DNA of 34,352 nt, taken from NCBI GenBank assembly GCA_016868835.1, contig VGFR01000008.1, forward strand, positions 1 through 34,352. Direction: 5' to 3'. Shown here in pieces: positions 17,646 through 24,784 of this stretch. The notes beneath the pieces were generated by a model, which saw nothing but the letters and a program-made list of their open reading frames with translations, ran no database searches and was not told the origin of the DNA. Position numbers and translations under genes: made by a program. This DNA comes from Bacteroidota bacterium (GTDB taxonomy: Bacteria; Bacteroidota; Bacteroidia; Flavobacteriales_D; Sanyastnellaceae). Position 1 is the first letter of the stretch, and each line of letters begins with the position of its first letter.

Positions 17646-18308
17646 TTAGATATTTAGATAGCGCATGAGCTCATCATATCGATTCTTGAGTTCATGATTA
17701 AATTCATCTTTCTGAAATTGATCTGACACAACATAGCCAAAACGAGCAAGGCTTTGGAGAATGGGATTCAAATCTTGCACATTCACTTTCACATGCATTT
17801 CAATCAGGTTGTCGGCAGTAGGAGCAACTGAAAGACTTAAAATTTTTGCACCGTTCTCTTCAACAATGCGGGCAACTTGTTGTATGCTTTGATCTCTTTC
17901 GCCCAATTGAAGAACTATGATACCCCCGTCTGATGCGGCACCGAGCAAATGAGAAAGTCTCTGAATCAGATTTTCAACGGGAATGGAGCCCACATACATG
18001 CCATTTTCAAGAACAACAGGGACAACAGAAGTTTGATTCGCGCTTGCATTTTTCAAAACATCGAGAACATGGGCTTGTGGTAATACACGGACATCTTTGA
18101 TGTCAATGGCTTGCGTTCCAATTTCCCCTTCGAACAATTCCAAATCCAAGAAAGAAGACTCACTTATTAAACCTAAAAACATGCCATCTTGTACCAAAGC
18201 AAGCTCGGTAACACGCCATTCGTCCATCAAATGAAGAACGGCTGGTGCACTATCGCTATTCGACAATACAGGCAAATGCGGGTTAATAAGATGTTCTGCT
18301 CTATTCAT
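17646..18308 (-). CDS. CBS-pair protein with C-terminal ACT-like domain
   Basis: The 220-residue soluble protein has two CBS motifs (about 1-60, with LALVQDGMFLGLISES; about 68-125, with VVPVVLENGMYVGSIP). An ACT-like regulatory region follows (about 128-205, GGIIVLQLGERDQSIQQVARIVEENGAKILSLSV). CBS pairs usually bind adenine nucleotides and ACT domains bind small ligands such as amino acids, so it is likely a sensor or regulator. No enzymatic domain is present. It is the first gene of the nadK-porG-uppS-bamA-skp block and sits behind the best promoter candidate there. What it regulates cannot be told from the sequence. NadK is the obvious neighbour to test. Confidence 0.85.
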   Translation of the reverse strand: MNRAEHLINPHLPVLSNSDSAPAVLHLMDEWRVTELALVQDGMFLGLISESSFLDLELFEGEIGTQAIDIKDVRVLPQAHVLDVLKNASANQTSVVPVVLENGMYVGSIPVENLIQRLSHLLGAASDGGIIVLQLGERDQSIQQVARIVEENGAKILSLSVAPTADNLIEMHVKVNVQDLNPILQSLARFGYVVSDQFQKDEFNHELKNRYDELMRYLNI

Positions 18309-18351
18309 TTTCTTTAAGACCGAGAAACGATAAGTTACGTTGCAGGGCGTT

Positions 18352-18379
18352 CAAACGTACATTTATTTTTCTTTACAAA
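18352..18379 (-). promoter_or_regulatory. Predicted promoter of the CBS-nadK-porG-uppS-bamA operon
   Basis: On the minus strand, TTTG (18376-18379) and TACGTTTG (18352-18359) are separated by 16 bases. The second is an exact match to the Bacteroidota -7 element TAnnTTTG and the first fits the -33 element, at the short end of normal spacing. The CBS gene starts about 43 bases downstream. No other promoter-like motif was noticed between genes until murI. Confidence 0.55.
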
Positions 18380-18432
18380 TCGAAAAAAGAAACTTGATTA
18401 TTACCGAGTTTTGCACAACCTAAAAGCGAATC

Positions 18433-19152
18433 ATGAAATTAAGTGTAAATATCAATAAAATTGCAACCATCCGAAATGCTCGAGGCGGTAATACACCCAA
18501 CCTTTTGTTAGCAGCGTCTCGCATTGAATCCTTTGGTGCCGATGGAATAACCGTGCATCCAAGACCAGACGAGCGTCACATTCGCTATGCCGATGTTCGA
18601 GATTTGAAAGCACAGGTGCAAACGGAATTGAATGTGGAAGGCTACCCAAATGGTTCTTTCATGAATTTGGTGTTGGAAGTAGTTCCGCATCAAGTAACCT
18701 TGGTCCCGGACCCTCCCGAAGCATTGACTTCAAACGCAGGCTGGGATATTGAAACAAATTTCAACTTTTTAAGTGGGGTCATACGGCAATTAAAAGACGC
18801 TGGAATACGCACCAGTATTTTCGTGGAAGCCAATATTCAACACATGCAAGCTGCAAAAGATTCGGGTGTTGACCGGATTGAATTGTACACGGAATCATTT
18901 GCAGTTGGGTATCATGAGGGCAACAAGAAAGCCATTGAACCTTTTGTGCAAGCGGCTTATAAAGCGAGAGAACTTGGCTTAGGAGTGAATGCAGGACATG
19001 ATTTAAACCTCGATAATCTGGCATATTTCGCTCAAGAAATTCCAATCCTCGATGAAGTTTCAATTGGTCATGCACTCATTTCAGACGCTCTTTATTACGG
19101 GCTTGAAAATACAGTAAGAATGTACAAACAAGCGCTAAGTATTACCAAATGA
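18433..19152 (+). CDS. pdxJ: Pyridoxine 5'-phosphate synthase
   Basis: PdxJ condenses 3-amino-2-oxopropyl phosphate with deoxyxylulose 5-phosphate to form pyridoxine 5'-phosphate, the last ring-closing step of DXP-dependent vitamin B6 synthesis. The 239-residue protein opens with the classic LSVNINKIATIRNARGG and continues with GADGITVHPRPDERHIR, EVVPHQVTLVPDPPEALTSN, GVDRIELYTE, GVNAGHDLNLDNL and SIGHALISDAL, all family signatures of the (beta/alpha)8 barrel. It is divergent from the CBS gene across 124 bases. Its TGA overlaps the ATG of the hydrolase gene by 4 bases, so the two form a unit. PLP made here would serve the PLP enzymes Kbl and the WlbC-like aminotransferase. Confidence 0.97.
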   Translation: MKLSVNINKIATIRNARGGNTPNLLLAASRIESFGADGITVHPRPDERHIRYADVRDLKAQVQTELNVEGYPNGSFMNLVLEVVPHQVTLVPDPPEALTSNAGWDIETNFNFLSGVIRQLKDAGIRTSIFVEANIQHMQAAKDSGVDRIELYTESFAVGYHEGNKKAIEPFVQAAYKARELGLGVNAGHDLNLDNLAYFAQEIPILDEVSIGHALISDALYYGLENTVRMYKQALSITK

Positions 19153-19913
19153 ATTTGAGTTATAAAAAATATGGTGAAGGTCAGCCACTTCTTATTTTTC
19201 ACGGACTTTTCGGTTCGGGTGACAACTGGACTACCCATGCAAAAAACTGGTCTAATGCGGGATATAGCGTTTATTGCATAGACCAAAGAAATCATGGCCA
19301 CTCTGAACATGATCAGGTCATGACTTATGAAGCTATGGCTGAAGATGCCATTGAATTTATAGCTGAACATCAACTGCGCGACATACTGCTATTGGGGCAT
19401 AGTATGGGAGGAAAAACCGTTCTTCATTTAGCGGAACAAATTCCCATTTTAATTTCAAAAATGATTGTGGTAGACATGGGCATCAAAGCTTATCCACCTC
19501 ACCACGGAGCAGTCTTCGAAGCATTAAATAATCTTTCGGTTGAATCTTTGAAATCTCGTGGCGAAGCAGAAGTGCACATGAAAAAAAGTTCACTAGATTC
19601 AGCTACTCAACTCTTTTTGCTTAAAAATCTTTATTGGAAATCACCTGAACAACTCGCGTGGCGATTTAATCTGCCCGTGCTGCAGGAACAGATAAACAAT
19701 ATTTTAAAGGGATTTGACGGGAAGATAACCGACATTGAAACGTTATTCATCAAAGGTGGATATTCCAATTATATCCTACAAGATGACCTTCCTGAAATAA
19801 AAAAATCAATCAATTTCGTTGAATTCAGAACATTAGACCACAGTGGTCACTGGCCCCATGCTGAGGAACCTCAGTTGTTTTATGAAACAGTTTTGGACTT
19901 TATCAGCAACTAA
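19149..19913 (+). CDS. Alpha/beta hydrolase, YbfF-like esterase
   Basis: The 254-residue cytoplasmic hydrolase has the oxyanion region IFHGLFGSGDNW (17-28), DQRNHGHSEH (45-54), the nucleophile elbow GHSMGG with Ser85, and the catalytic-histidine segment HSGHWPHAEEP (His234). The small helical cap and the LFIKGGYSNYI segment are typical of the YbfF esterase branch, which also includes malonyl- or acyl-CoA thioesterase-like members. The physiological substrate is unknown. Its ATG overlaps the pdxJ stop (ATGA), suggesting coupled translation. Pairing of pdxJ with an alpha/beta hydrolase has no clear metabolic reason that can be read from the sequence. Confidence 0.88.
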   Translation: MNLSYKKYGEGQPLLIFHGLFGSGDNWTTHAKNWSNAGYSVYCIDQRNHGHSEHDQVMTYEAMAEDAIEFIAEHQLRDILLLGHSMGGKTVLHLAEQIPILISKMIVVDMGIKAYPPHHGAVFEALNNLSVESLKSRGEAEVHMKKSSLDSATQLFLLKNLYWKSPEQLAWRFNLPVLQEQINNILKGFDGKITDIETLFIKGGYSNYILQDDLPEIKKSINFVEFRTLDHSGHWPHAEEPQLFYETVLDFISN

Positions 19914-19916
19914 TTT

Positions 19917-19940
19917 TTGTAATTTGGTGTCGTAACTTTG
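19917..19940 (+). promoter_or_regulatory. Predicted uspA-like gene promoter
   Basis: TAACTTTG at 19933-19940 matches the Bacteroidota -7 consensus exactly and ends 16 bases before the ATG. The nearest TTG (19917-19919) is only 13 bases upstream, shorter than the usual -33 spacing, so the upstream element is uncertain. Confidence 0.45.
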
Positions 19941-19956
19941 TAAAAAAAAATAATTT

Positions 19957-20796
19957 ATGCCTTTATCGAAGAAAATTTTAGTTCCTACAGACTTTACAAA
20001 AGTGAGTGATGTAGCACTGGATCATGGACTACTCATGGGTAAAACCATTCAAGCCGATATTCACATGGTGCATGTGGTAGATAGTAAAAAACAGGTGAAT
20101 GAGGCACGATTGAAATTAAATTCCCTTCAGGAGCGTATTCGCACAGAGAAAGGAGTGGAAATTTTCACTCATATCCGCATTGGAAATATATTTGAAGACA
20201 TTGATAAGACGGCTACAGAAATGGATGCCGCATTGATTATCATGGGAACTCATGGTGTTCGAGGTATGCAATTTTTAACAGGAAGTCGTGCGTTGAAAAT
20301 TGTAACAGAAAGTTCCATTCCATTCATAATAGTGCAAGAGCGCAATATTCGCGAGCATGGATATCACCGTTTGGTTGTTCCATTGGATCTTCACAAAGAC
20401 ACCAAACAAAAACTAAGCGTAGTTTCAGATGTTGCCCGCTATTTCAATTCGAAAGTTTATTTGGTTTCACCTGGTGAAACAGATGAATTTTTGAAAAACC
20501 AATTGGAAAGAAACATCAATTTTGCCAAGGAATACTTGGGATCGAACAACATACCTTTTGAGGTTGAAATTACTGAGGAAAAATCAGACGGGTTCGTTAA
20601 AGCCCTATTGAAATACAGCGCGTCTGTTGAGGCAGATTTGGTTTGTATTATGAATTTCTATGAAAGTTCAATACTCAATGTTTTCAACTCGAGCTACGAA
20701 CAACAAGTCATCACGAACGACGCTCAGATTCCTGTATTGTGTGTAAATCCGATTGATACTTTCATTTTAGACAGGCCAAGTTACACGCCTAACTAA
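19957..20796 (+). CDS. Tandem universal stress protein (UspA family)
   Basis: The 279-residue protein contains two Usp domains. The first (about 3-127) starts SKKILVPTDFTKVSD and ends IMGTHGVRGMQFLTGSRALKIV, which fits the ATP-binding pattern G-x2-G-x9-G-S, so this half probably binds ATP. The second (about 134-266, starts HRLVVPLDLHKDTKQ) has lost these glycines (IMNFYESSILNVFNSSYEQQV) and is likely degenerate. Tandem Usp proteins respond to starvation or stress, but the precise role is unknown. It is a single-gene unit with its own promoter candidate and a strong terminator placed inside the opposing phosphatase gene, with which it overlaps by 8 bases. Confidence 0.92.
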   Translation: MPLSKKILVPTDFTKVSDVALDHGLLMGKTIQADIHMVHVVDSKKQVNEARLKLNSLQERIRTEKGVEIFTHIRIGNIFEDIDKTATEMDAALIIMGTHGVRGMQFLTGSRALKIVTESSIPFIIVQERNIREHGYHRLVVPLDLHKDTKQKLSVVSDVARYFNSKVYLVSPGETDEFLKNQLERNINFAKEYLGSNNIPFEVEITEEKSDGFVKALLKYSASVEADLVCIMNFYESSILNVFNSSYEQQVITNDAQIPVLCVNPIDTFILDRPSYTPN

Positions 20797-22258
20797 CCCG
20801 AATTCCAATAACGAGAATATCGTCTGTTTGTTCAAAATTGCCCTTCCACGTATCGAAAGCGTGTTGAAGGGCTTTTTCTTGTTCTGATATTTCTAAACTT
20901 GAAATTTGACAAAGCAATGATTTAAAATTCTTACGCATGAATTTTTTGTTCTCCATTCCACCAAATTGATCTGCATACCCATCAGAAAAACAATACAGCA
21001 TATCACTAGACTCCAATTGCATTTTCTGCGTGTGAAAATTTTCTCCTTGTTCACCAAATGACCCAATGCTTCGCTTGGTGGCCTTCAATTCCATTAATTC
21101 GTTGTTTCGAACGATATAAATTGAATTGTTCGCTCCGCTATACTCAAGAGTTCTGGAATCTTCATGATAACTACAAAGTGCTATGTCCATTCCATCGCGA
21201 ACACCTGAGCTATTGGTTTTCATAACCTCGGTTGCTAAACGATTTACATTGTTGAGGATTTGTGCTGGATCAAGAAAAACCTTGGTAACATGATTCAAAA
21301 AATTATGACCCACCAAGGACATGAATGCACCCGGAACACCATGTCCCGTGCAATCGGCAGCAGCGAACAATTTCTTTCCACCCACATTCTTAAACCAATA
21401 AAAATCGCCACTTACTAAAGACTTGGGTTTGTAAAAGATAAGTGACTTTGGAAATAATTGTCGCACATTACCCATGGTTGGTAAAATGGTCGACTGGAGT
21501 CGTTGTGCATATTGAATGCTATCTGTGAGGTCTTGATACAGTTGATCTAAAACTTCCTTTTGAGCCTGTGTTTCTTCCCGCTGAAGTCTCAATTGCTTTG
21601 CAAAAAATCCAATCACCAATCCCGCCATTACTACAAACAATGCTACCAAACCAATTATGATCATTAACCGATCAAATTGTCTATTTAATGACTCCAATTC
21701 TGTATTCATTTTGGAAGTCAAATTAGACCTCAAAGACTCCAGCGTTTTCTTACATTTTTGTTCCATGAGTGGAATACCTGAATTATCAAGGAAAAACGCT
21801 TCTGCCTCCATTTGCACAATGGGATCTGAGTAACTCTCAAACGATGGTAAAAGAGCTTGTACCTCAAGACACATGTTGATATAATTCTGAAGATAAAAAT
21901 CTAACGAATCGAAATCATTCTTCACGTAGTCATTCATTTTCAAACTGGACGTTCTGAAAACTAGAAAAGAATTTTTCAGTTTACCACCTGACAATTCTCG
22001 CATTTCTACTTTATTCCTATCCTCATCAACCCGCTGTACAAATGCCCATTCTTTGATTAAATCTTTGCTTCGAAGCAAATGAGATTCAAATGAATCTAAG
22101 TCTTGAAGTGCTGGCACATACTCTTGTTTTATTCGCATGTGCACTGCATAGCTTTCTTGAAGCGTATAAAAAATTCCAGCTAATGTAGCAGCAACAACAG
22201 TGACCACCGTGATTAACACGAGGTTTACATGTGTTCTACCAAATTTCTTAAAAATCAT
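20789..22258 (-). CDS. Membrane-bound sensor SpoIIE-type PP2C serine phosphatase
   Basis: The 489-residue protein has a membrane helix (about 12-31), an extracytoplasmic helical sensor region (about 32-198), a second membrane helix (about 200-219), a short coiled-coil linker, and a SpoIIE/RsbU PP2C phosphatase domain (about 255-489). Metal-binding residues are visible: SGDFYW (D285), AADCTGHGVPGAFMS (D302), RDGMDIAL (D355/D358), FSDGYADQFGG (D426) and TDDILVIGI (D479/D480). Such enzymes dephosphorylate a serine on a partner, classically an STAS anti-anti-sigma factor. No STAS or anti-sigma kinase gene is in the window. The start is 3 bases after the TPR-like gene stop, making it the last gene of a yfiR-TPR-phosphatase operon. 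Confidence 0.92.
   Translation of the reverse strand: MIFKKFGRTHVNLVLITVVTVVAATLAGIFYTLQESYAVHMRIKQEYVPALQDLDSFESHLLRSKDLIKEWAFVQRVDEDRNKVEMRELSGGKLKNSFLVFRTSSLKMNDYVKNDFDSLDFYLQNYINMCLEVQALLPSFESYSDPIVQMEAEAFFLDNSGIPLMEQKCKKTLESLRSNLTSKMNTELESLNRQFDRLMIIIGLVALFVVMAGLVIGFFAKQLRLQREETQAQKEVLDQLYQDLTDSIQYAQRLQSTILPTMGNVRQLFPKSLIFYKPKSLVSGDFYWFKNVGGKKLFAAADCTGHGVPGAFMSLVGHNFLNHVTKVFLDPAQILNNVNRLATEVMKTNSSGVRDGMDIALCSYHEDSRTLEYSGANNSIYIVRNNELMELKATKRSIGSFGEQGENFHTQKMQLESSDMLYCFSDGYADQFGGMENKKFMRKNFKSLLCQISSLEISEQEKALQHAFDTWKGNFEQTDDILVIGIRVS
20840..20877 (+). terminator. Strong rho-independent terminator of the uspA-like gene, encoded within the antisense phosphatase CDS
   Basis: GCCCTTC-CACG-TATCGAAAG-CGTG-TT-GAAGGGC followed by TTTTTCTTGTT. 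The stem has 7 outer and 4 inner base pairs with a 2-base bulge. It begins 43 bases after the uspA stop, at the usual terminator distance. It also codes for phosphatase residues near the C-terminus on the other strand. The T-rich tail is on the + side only, which sets the direction. Confidence 0.8.
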
Positions 22259-22261
22259 GGC

Positions 22262-23140
22262 TTATTGAAATCTCTTTTTCATTTCAGATTGAATTCGCTT
22301 CACTTCCTCTTCATTACCAAGAGCCTTATTGATGTAGAGAAGTACTTTATAATTCGATTCCTGAGGCTTACAATCTTGGAATGACTTTTCTGCGAAAGGC
22401 AGTGCTTCCTTAAATTTTTGAATGCTTCGATCTTGAATGGTAAATAAGTCTTCAATATTTGTACTTGATCCGGCTGAACGAATTACGAAAATGCCCTGGT
22501 TATATGAAATAATAGCTAGGTTTAAATGGGCCGAACATGTTCCAGGAAACTTGGAAACAAGCAGCGTGTAAATGCGCACACACTCGTTCAGATGAAAAAT
22601 ATTCTCAGTATTTGTTATCCAAAGTCGATAATGTCCCTCCGCCAATTTTGAAAGAAACTCCTCTTCCATATTTAGCAATTCATCTTTGGTTCCTTGATGG
22701 GTCGATTGTGCATTTTTAAACAACTCTTCAGGGATATTCACGGTGCTGGAATCCATGATAATGGTGGCCGATAGCGCATCATTGTACCAAGTTGAAGACA
22801 AATAACTAATTGCAAATTTGGCATTCGCCGTAACCTCGTTTTTCGAATCCAACTCTATGGATTTCGTTAAATTCATTCGTGCTTTATTTCGCAATTCGCT
22901 TTCAAAAGTGCCTAACTCATTGCGTTTATAACACTCTTTAAGTATGTATCCATACAAATAAAAATTCTGTGCAGAGTTTCCCAAATCTGCTTGGCTAATA
23001 GCTACTAAGGCTTGATCAAATTGACCTGATTTTGATAGTTCCAGCGCCTTGGTTATTTTGGGATTTCCTTGTGAAAAACCAGCCACCTGAAGCAGTGAAA
23101 ATAAAATTGAAATGGCAATGATCTTTATTGTACTTTCCAT
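22262..23140 (-). CDS. Exported TPR-like protein of the yfiR operon
   Basis: The 292-residue protein has an N-terminal signal peptide (MESTIKIIAISILFSLLQVAGFSQ) and is almost entirely helical. Segments such as ALELSKSGQFDQALVAISQA, ARMNLTKSIELDSKNEVTA and AHLNLAIISYNQGI read as loose tetratricopeptide-type repeats, so a periplasmic protein-binding scaffold is likely. No catalytic motif is visible. The start overlaps the yfiR-like gene by 16 bases and the stop is 3 bases before the phosphatase gene. A role in signal transfer to the phosphatase sensor region is inference from position. Confidence 0.7.
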   Translation of the reverse strand: MESTIKIIAISILFSLLQVAGFSQGNPKITKALELSKSGQFDQALVAISQADLGNSAQNFYLYGYILKECYKRNELGTFESELRNKARMNLTKSIELDSKNEVTANAKFAISYLSSTWYNDALSATIIMDSSTVNIPEELFKNAQSTHQGTKDELLNMEEEFLSKLAEGHYRLWITNTENIFHLNECVRIYTLLVSKFPGTCSAHLNLAIISYNQGIFVIRSAGSSTNIEDLFTIQDRSIQKFKEALPFAEKSFQDCKPQESNYKVLLYINKALGNEEEVKRIQSEMKKRFQ

Positions 23141-23658
23141 TGTAACAATTTATTACCGGGTGTTATTTTTCTTTCTGACATCGATAATTCGTTCATTTCA
23201 TATCGAATGGAATTTTCTACATTCTTAAAATTTATACAAGCTCCTGCAGTTAATGCCCCTTCCCAATTGGTAACCACGAGCATGCTTTTTGATTTCCCTT
23301 CTTTTATGATCTTTTGTAATTCTGACTTTTTCGATTTGTCAACGAAAATAATTTGTGCGAATTGACCTGCATTCCATACCGAAGCGTTCACCACTTCAAT
23401 GGCTTGCGCTCCGATGGGTTTCGTACCATATTTTTCCGCCATGTGTTTGAATACATTTTCATTTCCAACTACAACTATTTGAAATTTTCCTTTTTTAACC
23501 TCCGTTGGCCAATTGCTGTTGATTGCAAACTGATAAATAAAATTTGCTTGAATCATGGCCCGTGCGTCTCCCTCTTCCAATTGCTGCCCCATGGAAACTT
23601 GTGTCTTCAAAATTGAAAGCACGCCAAACAGAATAAGCAAGAGCAGTTTTCGCGACAT
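23125..23658 (-). CDS. YfiR family (DUF4154) periplasmic protein
   Basis: The 177-residue protein has a signal peptide (to about 24, SMGQ) and the YfiR pattern: MIQANFIYQFAINSNWP near 35-51, FQIVVVGNENVFKHMAE, QIIFVDKSKKSELQKII, SMLVVTNWEGALTAGACINFKNVENSIRYEMN, and a C-terminal LLQWKVQ. In Pseudomonas, YfiR is a periplasmic inhibitor of the diguanylate cyclase YfiN. Here no YfiN or YfiB is present, and the operon ends in a SpoIIE-type phosphatase, so YfiR may control that sensor. It is the first gene of the operon and sits behind a -7 element only 5 bases before the ATG. Confidence 0.85.
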   Translation of the reverse strand: MSRKLLLLILFGVLSILKTQVSMGQQLEEGDARAMIQANFIYQFAINSNWPTEVKKGKFQIVVVGNENVFKHMAEKYGTKPIGAQAIEVVNASVWNAGQFAQIIFVDKSKKSELQKIIKEGKSKSMLVVTNWEGALTAGACINFKNVENSIRYEMNELSMSERKITPGNKLLQWKVQ

Positions 23659-23663
23659 CTAAA

Positions 23664-23698
23664 CAAATCTATACTTCGATTGCTACTCTTATTCCAAA
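23664..23698 (-). promoter_or_regulatory. Predicted yfiR operon promoter, near-leaderless
   Basis: On the minus strand, TAGATTTG (23664-23671) matches the -7 consensus exactly and TTTG (23695-23698) is a possible -33 element 23 bases upstream, a little long. The -7 element ends only 5 bases before the ATG, so the transcript would have almost no leader. This makes the call less certain unless translation starts leaderless. Confidence 0.4.
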
Positions 23699-23710
23699 GC
23701 ACGAAGGTGG

Positions 23711-23735
23711 TTCTTCACGAGTGCATGTTGAAGAA
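23711..23735 (-). repeat. Inverted repeat between the FAD oxidoreductase and yfiR genes
   Basis: TTCTTCA and TGAAGAA are perfect 7-base inverted copies around an 11-base spacer, just after the stop of the FAD gene. There is no T-tract in either direction, so an intrinsic terminator is not clear. It could be a weak end signal or an operator upstream of yfiR. Confidence 0.3.
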
Positions 23736-23737
23736 AT

Positions 23738-24784
23738 CTACGATTTCAAATACCTCTTTGCATTTACCTCATGATCGAGAGGCGTGCCGTGCATCAAATG
23801 GGCAACTAACATTTTCGAGAAGTAGGGGGCTAGCAAGACTCCCTTTGCACCCAGTCCACCAAAAAATTGAATTCCATTTTCTTCAATGCAACCCAAAATG
23901 GGCCTTCTATCTTTGGTTGTTGGACGGAGTCCGGCATTGTGCTGTAACACTTGAAAAGGCGTTCTAATGTGGCATTGAAATGCTTTCAGCAACTCTTCTT
24001 TGGCTGTTTCGGTTGGAAATTCATCTGTTGGTGACCAATCAAAAGTAGCTCCCAATTTATATTTGTTTGTATCGAGGGGAAGTAAAAAATTTCCAAAATG
24101 AATCATCTCGTTCCAATCAGCTTCAGGGAGATTCAAGGTGACTGTTTCGCCTTTATTGGGTATTACATTCAAAGTGCTTAAACTTGGCCATTCAGTCAAC
24201 GAGACTCCCGAACAAACAACTACAAAATCAAATTTAATTTCGTTCCACACCCACATATTGTCTTTTTTGTGTAGGTCTTTTTCAGCAATTGTTTGCTGAT
24301 GAAATTTTTGCTTTGATATAAAATAATTCCGAGCAACGCTCAAAAAATGAGGAACATTCAGCCAACCCGCATGTAAAACTTCACCAATACCAAACGGAGC
24401 TTCCACTGCTACCGAATTCCTATTTTCTATTCGCTTTGAAGAATAATATTTACCTTTTGGACCCTCTGAAATGACATCCCATTGATTTTGCTCTTCAATG
24501 GAAGCGAAAACCCGGTGAAAATTTAGGGGGGTGTAGAATTTCAATTGAAACTTTGTCTCTACCGCAGTCAAAAATTGGTACATTACAGGAAGTAATTCAT
24601 CAATCTTCCAACTCAATGTAAGTCTTTTAAAACTGACAGGATTAACCAAACCACCCGCCCATTGCGACGCTCTAATAGGTCTATCATCATCTGCAATGTG
24701 TACATCGAAACCGGCTTCTTCGGCTTGCAGAGCGAGCACACTTCCCGCTAAACCTTGACCAACCAGTAATATTTTCGCACACAT
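23738..24784 (-). CDS. FAD-dependent oxidoreductase, D-amino-acid/glycine oxidase-like (DAO fold)
   Basis: The 348-residue protein opens with a Rossmann dinucleotide site, ILLVGQGLAGSVLALQAEEAGFDVHIAD (GxGxxG at 9-14). It ends with the DAO-family C-terminal pattern LQHNAGLRPTTKDRRPILG followed by FFGGLGAKGVLLAPYFS, where FAD and substrate contacts are usually found. The family includes glycine/sarcosine oxidases, ThiO and the MnmC oxidase domain. The exact substrate is not readable. The ATG overlaps the kbl stop (TAATG), so expression is coupled to a glycine-forming enzyme, which weakly suggests an amino-acid substrate. It has no signal peptide. Confidence 0.8.
   Translation of the reverse strand: MCAKILLVGQGLAGSVLALQAEEAGFDVHIADDDRPIRASQWAGGLVNPVSFKRLTLSWKIDELLPVMYQFLTAVETKFQLKFYTPLNFHRVFASIEEQNQWDVISEGPKGKYYSSKRIENRNSVAVEAPFGIGEVLHAGWLNVPHFLSVARNYFISKQKFHQQTIAEKDLHKKDNMWVWNEIKFDFVVVCSGVSLTEWPSLSTLNVIPNKGETVTLNLPEADWNEMIHFGNFLLPLDTNKYKLGATFDWSPTDEFPTETAKEELLKAFQCHIRTPFQVLQHNAGLRPTTKDRRPILGCIEENGIQFFGGLGAKGVLLAPYFSKMLVAHLMHGTPLDHEVNAKRYLKS

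Noticed and set aside
18779-19075. 98-residue minus-strand ORF inside pdxJ
   Set aside because: It is a shadow of a clear pdxJ gene, with no recognisable motif and no separate start signal.
23353-23616. 87-residue plus-strand ORF inside yfiR
   Set aside because: It is a shadow frame. The minus-strand frame has a signal peptide and the YfiR pattern.
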